From: Arion vulgaris | Lineage: Eukaryota > Mollusca > Gastropoda > Stylommatophora > Arionidae | Direction: 5' to 3' | NCBI GenBank assembly: GCA_020796225.1 | Contig: CM036759.1 | Span: 63,830,590-63,894,589 of the forward strand | DNA length: 64,000 nt | Shown here: positions 10,601-20,000 of the stretch, piece after piece | Position numbering within the stretch: position 1 is the first letter of the stretch | How the letters are laid out: every line of letters begins with the position of its first letter | Notes under the pieces: generated by a model | Database searches by the model: none | The model's input: only the letters and a program-made list of their open reading frames with translations | Told to the model about the DNA's origin: nothing | Program-made: the position numbers and the translations under genes

Positions 10601-10811
10601 TTTCGTTCCCATTTCAAAACAAAAAATAATATATTAGTTTTTGACCAACCGATATAGAGAACGATGCTCCATTATCGCTTGTCTGTGGATCAAATGTTAT
10701 TTTATCTGAACTACTGGACACGGTCATGCTGTAGTCAGTTATATCTTTATTGAAAGCAGGAGAAAATTCTCCAGGTTTCACCGTTAACTTAGCTAAGTTG
10801 CAGTCGTCCAT
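1553..10811 (-). CDS. Gene A: cadherin-like repeat and U-box protein (multi-exon)
   Basis: This gene is assembled from minus-strand exons at 10811-10650, 9069-8870, 7157-6991, 5533-5236, 5073-5000 and, less surely, 3617-3584 and 1667-1553. The product starts with two cadherin-like beta-sandwich repeats (the family with a motif like SPAF....DY..TV at its start and strands ending in a Y..EV..K type pattern). A U-box follows, with core ECPISL and DPLTGQPLQP. U-boxes are RING-like folds without zinc that bind E2 enzymes and act as ubiquitin or multi-ubiquitin ligases, usually intracellular; no signal peptide or membrane segment is seen. Phases agree from exon 2 to exon 5. Exon 2 carries two single-base frame breaks. 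No named vertebrate orthologue came to mind. The architecture is confident; the 3' end is not. Confidence 0.75.
1770..2120 (-). mobile_element. LINE fragment, family L-D, 3' end
   Basis: On the minus strand this is a diverged copy of the 31850-32345 fragment, including the stretch coding for Q-P-L-V-T-T-type residues after the reverse transcriptase and the following 3' untranslated region. It is heavily mutated and has no open frame. It lies inside or just upstream of the last candidate exon of gene A. Confidence 0.6.
2336..2665. repeat. Minisatellite, about 31-bp unit, about 10 copies
   Basis: The units carry the phrase GATTTACCTCATATGGCTC followed by GGTCTGCACC with substitutions. All plus-strand frames are open across the array because the unit lacks stops, which produces three spurious reading frames. 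A single-copy relative of the unit and its flanks lies at 43290-43365, giving the likely ancestral state. Confidence 0.9.
3035..3425 (+). mobile_element. SINE S1, plus orientation
   Basis: The body phrases CCTGATCTCAATGTAGGTGAG and CCTAGTCCTATCAGA are shared with copies at 51070, 57850 and 62430. The 3' end reads through AAGTGCAATGATAATG to a TGAT/ATCA-type tail at 3408-3420. The tRNA-like head, best seen at 62430, is degraded here. It lies in a gene A intron. Confidence 0.75.
3421..3501. repeat. Short tandem repeat, 27-bp unit, 3 copies
   Basis: Three units of CATCTCACATGATGTAATTT plus a short variable end directly abut the S1 tail, so the array begins where the SINE stops. Confidence 0.9.
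3584..3617 (-). CDS. Candidate gene A exon 6 (34 nt)
   Basis: It is bounded by an acceptor ending GTTTTCAG and a donor GTAATG. Entered in phase 0, as exon 5 demands, it reads CTSIDPESGTA and exits in phase 1. The small size and lack of a recognisable motif keep confidence low. Confidence 0.35.
3905..4540. repeat. Minisatellite, 32-bp unit, about 19 copies, two variants
   Basis: The unit is CTCTAGTTACCTGAGAACAT followed by either CCATTTC or CACTTTC and then TATTG. The two equal-length variants are interspersed irregularly, making a readable map of variant repeats. The last unit has GATGACATC instead of GAGAACATC. It sits in a gene A intron. Confidence 0.95.
4790..4910 (+). mobile_element. Penelope-like element terminal fragment
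   Basis: This shares with 11200-11345 (inverse), 9960-10090 and 26165-26290 the terminal phrase GCTTGATAAAGGC, then GTCCAAACGTTGC, then a TTTGTAA..CTATAGTACTTTG segment. In Penelope-like elements this terminal region often holds a hammerhead ribozyme; here the core is degenerate. Confidence 0.6.
5000..5073 (-). CDS. Gene A exon 5
   Basis: The acceptor ends TTCCTGACAG and the donor is GTGAGA. It is entered in phase 1 from exon 4, completing a glycine codon, and codes TTKSMKFSELANHLTEC and a few further residues, leaving in phase 0. It lies just after the U-box. Confidence 0.65.
5236..5533 (-). CDS. Gene A exon 4: end of cadherin-like repeat 2 and U-box
   Basis: The exon begins IYRLEIVRKQ, which completes the last strand of the second cadherin-like repeat started in exon 3. 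Residues about 26-86 of the exon then give a U-box: ECPISLSPLYCPITV, a central SYSGPSISELTR, and DPLTGQPLQPGWDIQDVSLE. The pattern of a proline after the first cysteine, then DP.T.QPL, is diagnostic. The U-box is a little divergent in its middle loop. The acceptor ends TTTAATCCACAG; the donor is the weak TCAG|GTTCAC, chosen because it gives phase 1, matching exon 5. Confidence 0.8.
5670..5835 (-). mobile_element. LINE L-A, 5'-truncated 3' end
   Basis: On the minus strand this corresponds to the last about 160 bp of the full-length L-A at 14547. Shared plus-strand phrases are CCGCTCCTC.TGGAGCATAG and CCTCAACAGTTGT. It is a typical 5'-truncated LINE insertion. Confidence 0.75.
5875..6240 (-). 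mobile_element. LINE L-B 3' end fragment
   Basis: The minus strand matches the 3' ends of 26450-26740 and 58562-58850, including the region for the residues R-R-x-x-L-x-x-L-T-S and the terminal phrase around GGCGTAGGTGATCATG. There are several frame breaks, and it is heavily mutated toward its 5' part. Confidence 0.6.
6700..6790 (-). mobile_element. tRNA-derived SINE head, family S3
   Basis: The minus strand shows GGCGTCTGTGGCTTAGCGAT (A box) and, after the anticodon-like loop, GGTTCAAACTC (B box). A better kept relative lies at 58283-58365 in the plus orientation. From 6800 to 6890 a degenerate run of about 15-bp units around GTGCGACTATA follows. Confidence 0.6.
6991..7157 (-). CDS. Gene A exon 3: core of cadherin-like repeat 2
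   Basis: The acceptor ends TTAATTTCAG and the donor is GTACTG. Entered in phase 1, it completes a serine codon and gives LVPSNTVAANVTPIAPDH, then VVTINGN and IVTIEVISADKSNKK, leaving in phase 0. The V.ING and TI.V.SADKS patterns are those of the cadherin-like beta-sandwich family. Both splice phases match the neighbouring exons. Confidence 0.8.
7570..7960 (-). mobile_element. LINE fragment L-J, reverse transcriptase C-terminal tail
   Basis: The minus strand reads, with frame breaks, TWRTVEQKLKEINHSWNTI and FVAAIN, the common C-terminal tail of one group of non-LTR reverse transcriptases (pattern LKE.G.SW.T....A..R..W..FV.A). A relative lies at 28270-28500. Confidence 0.55.
8240..8425 (+). 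repeat. Dispersed repeat D2
   Basis: This is inversely related to 17950-18120. Shared are GACCTATAGGTGCTCA, CCCCAA.AGATGT and the phrase around GGTTAA.CACACTCC. The class is unknown; no terminal repeat or poly(A) tail is visible. From 8030 to 8240 I see nothing that can be named. Confidence 0.5.
8573..8800 (-). mobile_element. SINE S4
   Basis: The tRNA-like head is at the right end. On the minus strand, GTCTGGCTGAATGGATTAAA is the A box and CAGGTTCAATCCACGG the B box. The tail end on the left carries the plus-strand phrase TAATACCGCTTTTGGGCGG. Sister copies lie at 28548, 49175, 52550 and 56465, with a broken one at 21800, all in this orientation. Confidence 0.8.
8870..9069 (-). CDS. Gene A exon 2, with two apparent 1-nt deletions
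   Basis: Three consecutive segments in three frames give one continuous cadherin-like pattern: NSGGSREVPLKEG, then RYKIEVTSEDGMLN, then YFVHVKRLAKDAVLS and KNGNLEPEFSPIQEMYF. The first two finish repeat 1 and the last starts repeat 2. The frame changes fall near 9028 and 8983, both beside A runs. The exon is 200 nt; adding the two missing bases gives 202, which exactly satisfies the phase 0 entry and phase 1 exit required by exons 1 and 3. Acceptor TTTTTTCAG, donor GTAAGT. This is either sequence error or real lesions. Confidence 0.75.
9175..9345 (+). mobile_element. SINE S2, 5' part (interrupted)
   Basis: The head has an A-box-like TAGTGGTTAGTACACTTGC and a B box AGGTTCAATTCC, followed by the body phrase AACTCTCAGGCCGACCCAG. 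The intact copy at 28005 continues from GATGTTGACCACAT directly to the sequence found here at 9596, showing that the L-A piece between was inserted later. Confidence 0.8.
9346..9595 (-). mobile_element. LINE L-A 3' end inserted into SINE S2
   Basis: This equals the terminal about 250 bp of L-A (plus-strand phrases GCTCCTCATTGAGCATAGGA and CTCAACAGTTGT). It splits the S2 element, so it is younger than that SINE. Confidence 0.8.
9596..9700 (+). mobile_element. SINE S2, 3' part
   Basis: The phrases ATCGTGTGCCAATAGCCAAT and CATTATCCAATATAC continue the S2 body and end in a T-rich run. Together with 9175-9345 it makes one full S2. Confidence 0.75.
9960..10090 (+). mobile_element. Penelope-like element terminal fragment
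   Basis: TTTGATAAAGGTCTTATTG then GTACTTTGTAAAACTACAG and TTTTACTGCAGTC are shared with 26165-26290 and, in inverse, 11200-11345. From 10095 to 10330 a degenerate about 20-bp tandem repeat around ACTTAGAAAGGAGTGTAT follows. Confidence 0.6.
10425..10520 (+). mobile_element. LINE L-F terminal fragment
   Basis: AGCAACGAACCGC then CCTATGCGCCGCC and AACTAAGACTAACTA match the end of the L-F fragment at 33980-34060. Confidence 0.5.
10650..10811 (-). CDS. Gene A exon 1 (start codon)
   Basis: The start ATG at 10811 has a good context (AAAATGG), and a 5' untranslated stretch continues to at least 10850. The 54 codons begin MDDCNLAKLTVKPGEFSPAF and include KDITDYSMTVSSSSD, the first half of a cadherin-like beta-sandwich. 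The donor is placed at GTTGGT, after SFSIS, because it lets exon 2 read on in the same fold (NSGGS). Confidence 0.75.
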
Positions 10812-11199
10812 TTTGAATCATAGGACGCCACAGAGACCGGTGGTTTCCTTCTAATGGTTTCGCATTTTTACATTTTAACGTTTTTGAATTGTTTTAAGTA
10901 AACAAAAACAATTCCTAATGACATGATTTATAATTTACTAAAATTAAAAATGTATCATCATAATTTACAGCAAAATATGAGTTATGGTTTACAATTTGCG
11001 TGGATTTAGATAATTTTTAAACAAAATGACGATATTTTATTATTGTGTATGTAAAGTACGTCACGCAAACGGAATGTAAACTGTAAATATGAACAATAGT
11101 AATTTGTGTCTCGGCTACTTTAAAATATTTGAATTTGTTTGCTACTTTTTAAACAAGTATTCGTTACTTAACAGCTACTTTGTGTTTGTTGGCTTTTGA

Positions 11200-11910
11200 T
11201 ATAGGGGAAGGTGCAGTAAAACTATCTAGCAATGGCGAAACACGTAATAACAAAGTACTGTAGTTTTACAAAAACAATACAAAGCAACGTTTCGACCAAA
11301 ATGCCTTTATCAAGCAAACGATACAACAGGAGTGACGAATTTCACAGCACACCATATATAGACCACGGCAGAAACATCTCAACGGTCCCATAACGAAAAT
11401 CTATGACTAAAAAAGAATAACGAAATAAATGCAAAAAACTAAAAGTATAAAAGCGAAGAGAAACAATAACAAATCAAATATATATATATAAAACATAAAC
11501 TTTGAACATATACACATGGAGCATGATAAGAGAAAGTACCAAGAAGCAGAGGAATGTAGTGCGTCGAGTCCATGAGGTCGCAAGGTACCATGTAACGAAC
11601 TAAAACGATTCTCTAGAGTAAATCGACTTCAATCATCAGAGGAACATGATCGGATGGCTGTGACCTAGACATCGCGAGCTCCCAAAGGGTCAGTTCCGTT
11701 GAAATAAGTGGCTACATGTGTCACAGAGCATTGGCGTATATCCTGCAAGTGTTGGCGGAAACGGTCACTAAGCCATTTTGCATGTTTCGCCGATATATGC
11801 CTTGTCACAACGTTTGCAATTGATGGCATAGATGATATTGCGGAACTCGCATGTGAAACCATCTTCAAACGTGGTTTTAGGAAAAGATACAGTACTGATC
11901 TGTTAGCACA
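11200..11910 (-). mobile_element. Penelope-like element 3' part with GIY-YIG endonuclease remains
   Basis: On the minus strand, 11890 to 11650 codes in two frames for FTCEFRNIIYAINC, then CDKAYIGETCKMA, then a frame change and LSDRFRQHLQDIRQ...HVATYFNG. This is the GIY-YIG nuclease (Y-A-I and Y-I-G, then the R..H..D motif) that follows the reverse transcriptase in Penelope-like elements, with one frame break and an in-frame stop. The non-coding end at 11345-11200 holds GCTTGATAAAGGC and GGTCGAAACGTTGC, positioned like the hammerhead ribozyme of such elements. The reverse transcriptase itself is not present. Confidence 0.75.
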
Positions 11911-11914
11911 TAAT

Positions 11915-12360
11915 CATCATGATTAGTTGCAGTCTCCACATCGAAGGTTGGCTGCAATGGGCATCCATCATTTCCTGTCTTTTGTCTTTATGTTGTACAC
12001 TGCCACCATTTTGTCCTTCAGATAAAAAAAAGAAATACATGAACTTAGATATGCTTGGTAACGTAATGTGACAACCAACATCGTCATCACACAGTAACTT
12101 GTTCTGAGCAGAACTTTGAAACCTAACAATCCTTGGAAATTTCTTTCTTTCATATTCAAGATGTTCCGTCCACCTCTGCTGCCGACATGCGCAAATCAAA
12201 AGTTACGCCCTGAATACATCTTCTCCGTGGTCGTTCTCTTGTCCTCCATTCGGTGATGCTTTCTTCCATAATGATCTTTTCCTACCCCTTATGTATTTTA
12301 TATGTCCAAAATACTTCAATTTATTTGTTTTATTTGTAGCAACAGCCAACTTTCTTTAAG
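11915..12360 (-). mobile_element. LINE L-C fragment
   Basis: The minus-strand peptide pieces (WTEHLEYERKKFPRIVRFQ and following) correspond to the C-terminal tail seen at 46120-46500 and 13230-13560. The terminal phrase with CATCGAAGGTTGGCTGCAAT is the end shared with L-B elements. There are many frame breaks. Confidence 0.6.
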
Positions 12361-12639
12361 CTCTTTCGCTGCTACATACTTTCTGAAGACTGAGCTAAAA
12401 ATAGCTACTCTTTGTTTCTAGGTCACAAACGTGAATGTACGCCTATAGCAGTGACAGTAGCAATGTATACCGAGTTAACACGTCTTTAGCCCACAGAGGA
12501 GAGATAATAACAGACATGTTAATGCGTCTTTAAAAGTGAATGGCAAAAACCTACATATACGTCCTTAGCAGCTAAAGGGTTAATTACAAGTTCTTTTTGG
12601 ATATTTTTTATTTGTTCTCTTTCTGTCCATGAACATTAT

Positions 12640-13190
12640 TTGTGTTTTTTTTGGGCTGTTCTGGTGGCTTGGGTGATTGTTATTTTTGCTCTTTGACAGG
12701 ATTCTGCTATATCAACTAACCATCTTTTTCGTGGTCTTCATCTCGCCTTCTTTCCTGATGTTCTGCTTTAGAAGACTGTATACTGTGGAGTTTGGATGCA
12801 TTCTTATTAAGTGCCAAACCACTTCATTCTTTGTTTCTCAATGTAATTCAAGCAAGGTTCTGTGCCAATTTTCTCATGCTGATGTTGGTGATTCTGTCTT
12901 TTTTGGCGGTGCTCGTAACTTTTTGTAGGCATCGTATTTCATATGTAATTATTTTTCCCGACCGTCCTTTGATCGTTGTCTATGTTTGGCTTTGGTAACA
13001 CAAAGTATATATGAAAATGCTGTTGATCATCTGTTGTCCAGCGGTCAATGATATTTTTTGGTGTCTTAATAATGTGGCTGCTAGCTGGTATGTTACAGCA
13101 TTTGATTTTTGCATTCTAGCTTCTATCTTTCTGTCTAGTCTTCTGCAAATATGCTTCCTAGGTATTTGAAGTTGTTGTACTTGCTTGATT
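12640..13190 (-). mobile_element. LINE L-E fragment
   Basis: Collinear with 59590-60110 over about 450 bp (shared plus-strand phrases CTTTCCTGATGTTCTG, AGACTGTATACTGTGGAGTT and CTTCATTCTTTGTTTCTCA). In translation it resembles the C-terminal tail of a non-LTR reverse transcriptase. It is closed by stops in every frame. Confidence 0.6.
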
Positions 13191-13229
13191 GAAGTGCACC
13201 TGATATGGATGTGTATTCAAGTGATGAAC

Positions 13230-13560
13230 AGTTTTGTGTTGACACTTTAGCAACGGCCATATGCAGTTATGCGGAGAAGGTTGCTTTTAAAGAGAACTGG
13301 CTGATGCTACAAATAAGAAAGAGAAAATTGAGATATTTTGGACATCTAAAAAGACATGAAGGGCTGGAGAAGACCATCATGGAAGGAGGTATACCGGCAA
13401 AGAGAAGAAGAGGAAGACCACGGAGAAGATGGATTCAGGATGTAACTGATGGTTTGAACATGACGGCTGCAGAGGCAGGACATCTGGCTTATGAGAGAAA
13501 TTCCGGAGGACTGTTGGGGTGGCAAAGTTCTGCTTAGGATAAGCTATTTGATGATGATGA
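13230..13560 (+). mobile_element. LINE L-C reverse transcriptase C-terminal tail
   Basis: An open stretch reads LQIRKRKLRYFGHLKRHEG, then RRGRPRRRWIQDV, then YERNSGGLLGWQSSA, and ends in a GATGATGATGATGA tail. Closely related to 46120-46500. The lack of stops over about 100 codons marks it as one of the younger fragments. It lies upstream of gene B. Confidence 0.75.
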
Positions 13561-13875
13561 TGAGGTTGCTTTTTGTGGCTGGTTCCTTCTGGGATTTGTT
13601 CACACACAGGATACAGCTGTTAGCATTTCGTGTGATTTTCGTCGGCGTATGAGCGGAGCAATAATGGGGTGACCCGTTGCGGTGAAGTGGGAACTATACA
13701 TATGAGCTATGATATAGATGTTTTGTAAGAAACGAATACATTTTTCAATAGGTACTCGTTACTTTCGTTACCTAAAAGTGTTCGATATTCGAATACTTAC
13801 TATTCGCAAATAGTAAACAAGAATGCGCGGTTAGAAACAGTAGAAAATATACGTTTTAACCTGAATATCTCAATA

Positions 13876-14078
13876 ATGTCGGCATTGCAAGCGAATAAGA
13901 AAAATAAAACTGGTATTCCAGTCATGAAAATCACACATAGGAATAACGAAAGTAATGAGGCCAATAGTCACATTCAAAAATCGCATTCTGATTCAATCGA
14001 ATCTCACAGGAGTCAGTCTCAGAAAATTCAAATTCAGCAACAGTTATGTAACGCAAAGGCAACGAAGAAAAATAATTT
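13876..14078 (+). CDS. Gene B exon 1
   Basis: The start ATG at 13876 begins MSALQANKKNKTGIP. It is the first ATG of this frame. The exon ends AATAATTT before the strong donor GTAAGTT, leaving phase 2. Confidence 0.75.
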
Positions 14079-17000
14079 GTAAGTTTTATCAGTGTTATGT
14101 GAGTTAAGCACGAAATCGTGCAGCAAATTCACGCCTAAAAATGTTATATTTTGTCAAAATACAGAAGTTTTACTATATATACCATGACCATGTGCACAGG
14201 GACTGACGTGTGTGTTGTAACTGTTACTAAGCAACCCTAACTCGGCAAACTCAAGTACTCCTTTTTTCATTTTTCGACCGTTAGATGAAACAGACGGTAT
14301 ACGAAATACAGTAAAACTGGGACGCCAAATATTATTTTAATACCATTGGAAGAACCATATATCATTCTCGAGTGTTGTGGTAATTGGACTGGTGGAGTGT
14401 CAGTCAGTAGACCATCACCATGTGAATGTCTGCTCATTTAATTCATTAACTTTTTTTAGACTTTGTTTTTACATTAGTTTACATTGATTTCCTTTTTACT
14501 TCATCCTTTTGTGTTTTTCAGTTTATCATTCATCATTGCTATATATCATTAATCCTCTCCGCTCCTCGTGGAGCATAGGGCCTCAACAGTTGTTCGCCAC
14601 TCTTCTCGGTCTCTGGCTGTTCTTTTTATGTTCTCCCAGGTCAATTGAGCACTCTTCAGCTCCTCAGTAAGACCTCTTCTCCAAGTCTGCTTAGGGCGTC
14701 CTCTTTTCGTTTTCCCTGCGGGTTCCACTCGAGCACCTGTCTAGTGACACTCGACTGTGTCTTCCATGGCCTATCCATCGCCATCTTCTCCTCTTGACCT
14801 GTGTCATCATAGGTTCCTGCCCTGTTCTTATCCACAGATCCGTGTTTGTAACTCTATCATACCATCTCAATCTGAGAATCCGCCGCAAACATTCGTTGAC
14901 AAAGGTCTGGATCTTATTTGTATTTGCCCTAGTGACTCGCCAAGTTTCCGAGCCATACAGCAACACCGACTTCACATTTGAGCTGAAAATCCTGAGCTTT
15001 GTTTTCGTGGAGATGGCAGCGGACTTCCACACCATGTGCAGGATCGCAAAGGCCTGTCGGGCCTTCCTAATCCTAGCATTAATGTCCTCATCTGTACCTC
15101 CTGATCTTACTTCCAAGGTAGACAAATTCATCCACATCTTCTATGTCCCTTCCCTCAATCCGTATTGGATCTTGCTGTATGTTGTTGCTACGCATTACTT
15201 TAGTCTTCTCTTGACTGATTTTAAGGCCGACTCGTTGTGCCGTTTGTGCCAAAGCATCCACTTTTCCTGCATGTCTTGTAGTCTATCGAAAGCAAGCGAG
15301 ATCGTCCGCAAAATCCAGGTCTTCTAGCTTTGACATAAGTGTCCACTGTATGCCTTTTCCAGACCTGTCGTAGGCTGTGCGTGTGACCCAATCAAGTAGC
15401 ACCAAGAAGAGGAGGGGGACAGCAGGCATCCCTGTCTAACACCAGTAGTGACCTGGAACTCCTCTGACAGTCTTCCATCATGAATAACCTGGCAGGCAAA
15501 CCCCTCATACAGCTGCCTGATGATGTCGACAGTCTTCTCCGGCACCCCATAGTTTCTTAGGATCCCCACATTGATTTCCTATCTATGCTGTCAAATGCCT
15601 TCTCAAAATCAACAAAGCACACGTAGAGCGGAGCCTGCCACTCCATTGTTTGTTCCACTATGATTCTTAAGGTGGCTATCTGGTCATTGCAAGATCTATC
15701 TTTCCGGAATCCCGCCTGTTCGTCCCTAAGCCTCTGGTCTATAGCGTCTTTCATCCTGTCCAGAATAACCCTAGTGAGGACTTTGCTGGGAATGGAGAGC
15801 AGCATGATCCTTCTCCACTTGTCACAGTTTGACAAATTGCCATTCTTTGGCAGTTTCACGAGAGAGCCTTTCTTCCAATCTGCTGGTATCTCCTCCTGTC
15901 CCACACCAAGTTGAACAATATGTGGAGTTGGTTTACCATCTCTTCTCCTCCCTCCCTCAGAGCTTCCGCTGGGATATTATCAACTCCTGCCGCCTTGCCC
16001 TTTCTCAAGTTTTTCAAGGCATTGCGGATTTCCTGTTTTGTGATCTCCCTTACGTTTATGTCCAGCGGGTCTCCTTGCCCTAAATCTAGTGGGTTTAGTG
16101 GGGAGGTCTATTTAACACTTCCTGGAAATGCTCTTTCCAGCGCCCCAGTTGTTCATCAATTTTAGTCAAAAGTTTTCCAGTCTTATCTCTCACTGGCCTG
16201 CTCTGCTTATTTTTCCTCCCACTCAACAATCTGGTTGTCTCATAGAGAGCCTTGAGGTCACCTTTGCTAGCTGCTGTCTCTGCCTCTTCTATCTCATTTA
16301 TGAATGCTCTTTTGTCGTTTCTCAGCTGTCTTTTTACCTCTCTAGCCATCTCGTTATATCTAGTTGCTGCCGCCTGTTTTTGCTGTCTTGTTCGTGACTG
16401 GTTTACTTCTTGTTTCAGCTTCTTCCTCTCCTCCACCCTCTGCCATGTTTCGTCCGTGATCCAGGGTTTCCTGATTGATGATGGTCTCCCAAGTATTTCT
16501 TCACAGGCTCCAACCGTCGCCTGCTTTAAGGTGTTCCACCTACTCTCCACTGTACCTTCCTCTTCTGTTGTCTGTAGTGCCTCGAAACGGTTCTTTAGAG
16601 CAATCTGGAAGACTTCCTTTGTGGCCTGCGATTGGAGTTTCTTGACATCAAACTTGATTCATGTACTTTGTTGTTTCTTCTTTGCCGATAGTTTAATTTT
16701 TAATTTTACAGTTACCAGATGGTGATCAGATCCTATGTCTGCTCCTCTCTTCACTCTAACATCTTGTAGTGATGCTCTCCATCGTTGGCGAATTGCCACA
16801 TGGTCGATCTGGTTTTCCGTCCGATGGTCTGGCGAGATCCATGTTGCCTTATGGCATCTTCGATGCGGAAAGAGTGTACCCCCAATGACAAGCTCATTGG
16901 AGGCACATAAGTCTGCAAATATCTCACCATTTTCGTTCATGCTTCCAAGACCATTTACTCCCATCTCTTTTTCCCTGCCAGTGTTTTCGTTGCCCACCTT

Positions 17001-20000
17001 GGCATTCAAATCCCCTATAAGAATCAGCATGTCGTGCTTTGGTACTTTGTCCACAGTTGCCTGTAGTTGTACATAGAAATGGTCTTTTTCCACCTCCTCT
17101 GCATCGTTCGTCGGTGCATAACACATAATTATGTAGGTCTTCTGGAACTTAGATACGAACCTTGCACTAATAATGCGGTCCGACACTGGTTCCCATTCCA
17201 TCAGACTTTTGCTTGCTTCTTTGGTCAGCATCAAGGCCACCCGGCTTCCGAGGATCATCTTCATTTTCTTTGCCCGAATGGAGCAGCGTTTCTCCTGTCT
17301 GAAGTCTTGTTTCCCCAAAAGCATTCCACCTTGTTTCACACATTCCCAGCAACGTAAGCTTGTACCGATGCATCTCCTTCACCACTTGTGCACATCTGCC
17401 TGTCTCTAGCAGTGTCCTTACATTCCACATCCCTACAAGGGTGGACTTCTTCTGTGTAATCAACCTGGGTGCTTCTATCTTTGTTGTCTGCGGCCGAAAA
17501 GGGTCGTCAGCACATCAGCTTCCTTGCGGGTTTGGCTGCTGCGTGTCATCTGTCTCCTGCATGGAGCCCTAGTCCTTCCGAGACTCGAGTTAGTTTTGAA
17601 CAATTTGTTTTGGTTTCTGTAACTACTGTTTTTTTAAATGGATGGGTAGTTAGCCCATCGCACAACCCCCAACCTGGAGGACCAGGAGACCACATTTAGT
17701 CTGCCCTCTCTCCTTCGACCTTCCCGGCTTGGGTAACCCTGCCGGCATAGCTCTCCGGGTCCCTGAGATCGCAAGCCCCCACCACTACAAGGTAATGGCC
17801 TCATGGAGAGATTGCTATATATACTATATATAATTAGTAATACACTAATAACTGGAATGTTCTGTCTCTTCACTACTGCCTGTTGGATAAAGACACTAAA
17901 ATAGATGTTGAACTGATCCAGCGATTTAAGCAGTTTGTAGTTACCTGTTGTACAAGTAGAACATGATGCCTGAGGGGCAGAGTGAGGAGTGTGTTTAACC
18001 AGCGAGACACGGGAACGATCATTATGCATACCCCCTGACATCTGTTGGGGGAGATTGAGCACCTATAGGTCTGCCTGTAGTGCTGTAATGCCATTTCAGC
18101 AACCAATAACCAATGAAATAGCTAGACATGAATCAGAGGATGAACAAGGGTCTTTATGTTTTGGAGGTGATGTGTTTGCTTCTTCCTCCAATACTGGTTT
18201 GCTTCCCATATAAAACGATCATGCTTGCTTTTTAGTGTAGGTGAGATCAAGCTTATAGTCCCTATAATCAGAGATGCACAACTAAATATGGATCCTGTGT
18301 TCAAGTTGAGTATGTAAATAGAGCCATGGCAGTTGAAAATCGAGAAGAATAGTCTGGAAAGTCCCAATCCTGGTAAAATTCACCAAAACATTAAAAGCTC
18401 AGTTCTCTTGCCTTTCTTAGGTCAGTTCAGTTCTCTTATCCCATCTGAATGCTTGTTCACACTCTATATTTAAAAGTGAATAAGGAGTTTTAAGAACCCC
18501 AGGGGAATCACCAGAGCCAATCTCCAAGCTTCAGTCTCTAGGGAACTGTCTGATGTTATTTTTATGTCACACTCTGGGTCTTCCTATAAGTCTAGATCCA
18601 TTAGTAGTAATATTTTATGCTTGCTGTGGTAATCAGTACTCTTCCATTCTGCAGGGGTGACCAGATCATTGCAATTGGGACTGCTCCAATTGATCTGTAG
18701 GGGTTGAACTTTGAGACTATTACATATTTTACCATGCTCCGTCTCTTTTAGAACTGAGCAATATTGAGCTTTCCCTCTGAAGAAGACGGAGCCATTTCTT
18801 TAGCAAACAGAAATGAGTACTGTGGCAATTTTGAAAATTCTGAAAGAAATATTACAACCTTAAATATGTATAGAAAAGTATATATATATATATATTCTTA
18901 GAGAGAATATACTGAAGTATTATACAAATCTTTCAAGTTAATTTTTCATGTTTTGTGACAATTCACGTTCCTTTTCTAAGATGAAAAGACACCCTGCAAG
19001 TTGTCTTATTGCAACGCCATCTTTCAGCACTTGCACCTATCGATAATGACATGACATGGTTTCTTGAACAATATCTGACAGAATGTAGAATACCACGCTT
19101 CTGCAGAAATTCAATGCTACTCGCCTTGTTTTCAGTCATTGCTGATAGCTGTAAAAGATTCATGGTTGCAGGATTCATTTTCAAAGAAAGATTGACTGAG
19201 ATTGTCTTTCCGCCCTCAAATAATAAATTGAAATGGTACCCAAATGTTCAAATTTTCAAATACTAATAACTTCGAATACAAATGTATCCACATACTAATG
19301 CTTGACTTACCTGGGTCCCAAAGTGGACTGTCCACCACTATTTACAACATATCTAAAAATAGATGACACTTTCCGACAATTTCTAAAAATAGGTCTTCCG
19401 GTCAGTTGCGGCCGTCTAATGACAAAGTACCAAGTTAACTTTTCATATAATTCATGGGATCGCGAGAGAGAGATATATTATTCATAAAAAAGACATGCAT
19501 ACAGATACATTTACAAAAAATACTGAACACTAAAAAAGTCCACAGTACTCACAGAATACGATTTTTTGCATGCTTGAATCATGATAGAATTACTATTTCA
19601 GAACATTCTTTTTCACTTTAATCAGAGTCATTATCTAGCTCTTAACTATCAATTTCACTTAAATTAGAGCCACTAAAATCTACCTCATTAAACTTATCAC
19701 TGGCCATGGTTTAAATATTCAATAGTTCCTGAAAAATATTTTCTTGAAATAATCTATTGTGCTAAACAAGCTTGGTAGTTTCCCAACAATTGTTGATCAA
19801 ACCCCCCAGGAATAAATCTGAGCTTCTAATTAGCTGGGCTATTTAAAAAATAGCCATACAGTTCATTTGCTATATAGAGCTGTATATACTCTGTATAACA
19901 TTTGCTATCTAGAGCTGTATATACTCTGTATAACATTTGCTATATAGAGCTGTATATACTCTGTATAACATTTGCTATATAGAGCTGTATATACTCTGTA

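Noticed and set aside
13205..13537. 110-codon frame as a host gene upstream of gene B
   Set aside because: The sequence from LQIRKRKLRYFGH onward is the C-terminal tail of LINE family L-C, repeated at 46120.
18963..19266. Short overlapping frames on both strands in gene B intron 1
   Set aside because: No motif, no repeat match and no splice borders compatible with the gene B phases.
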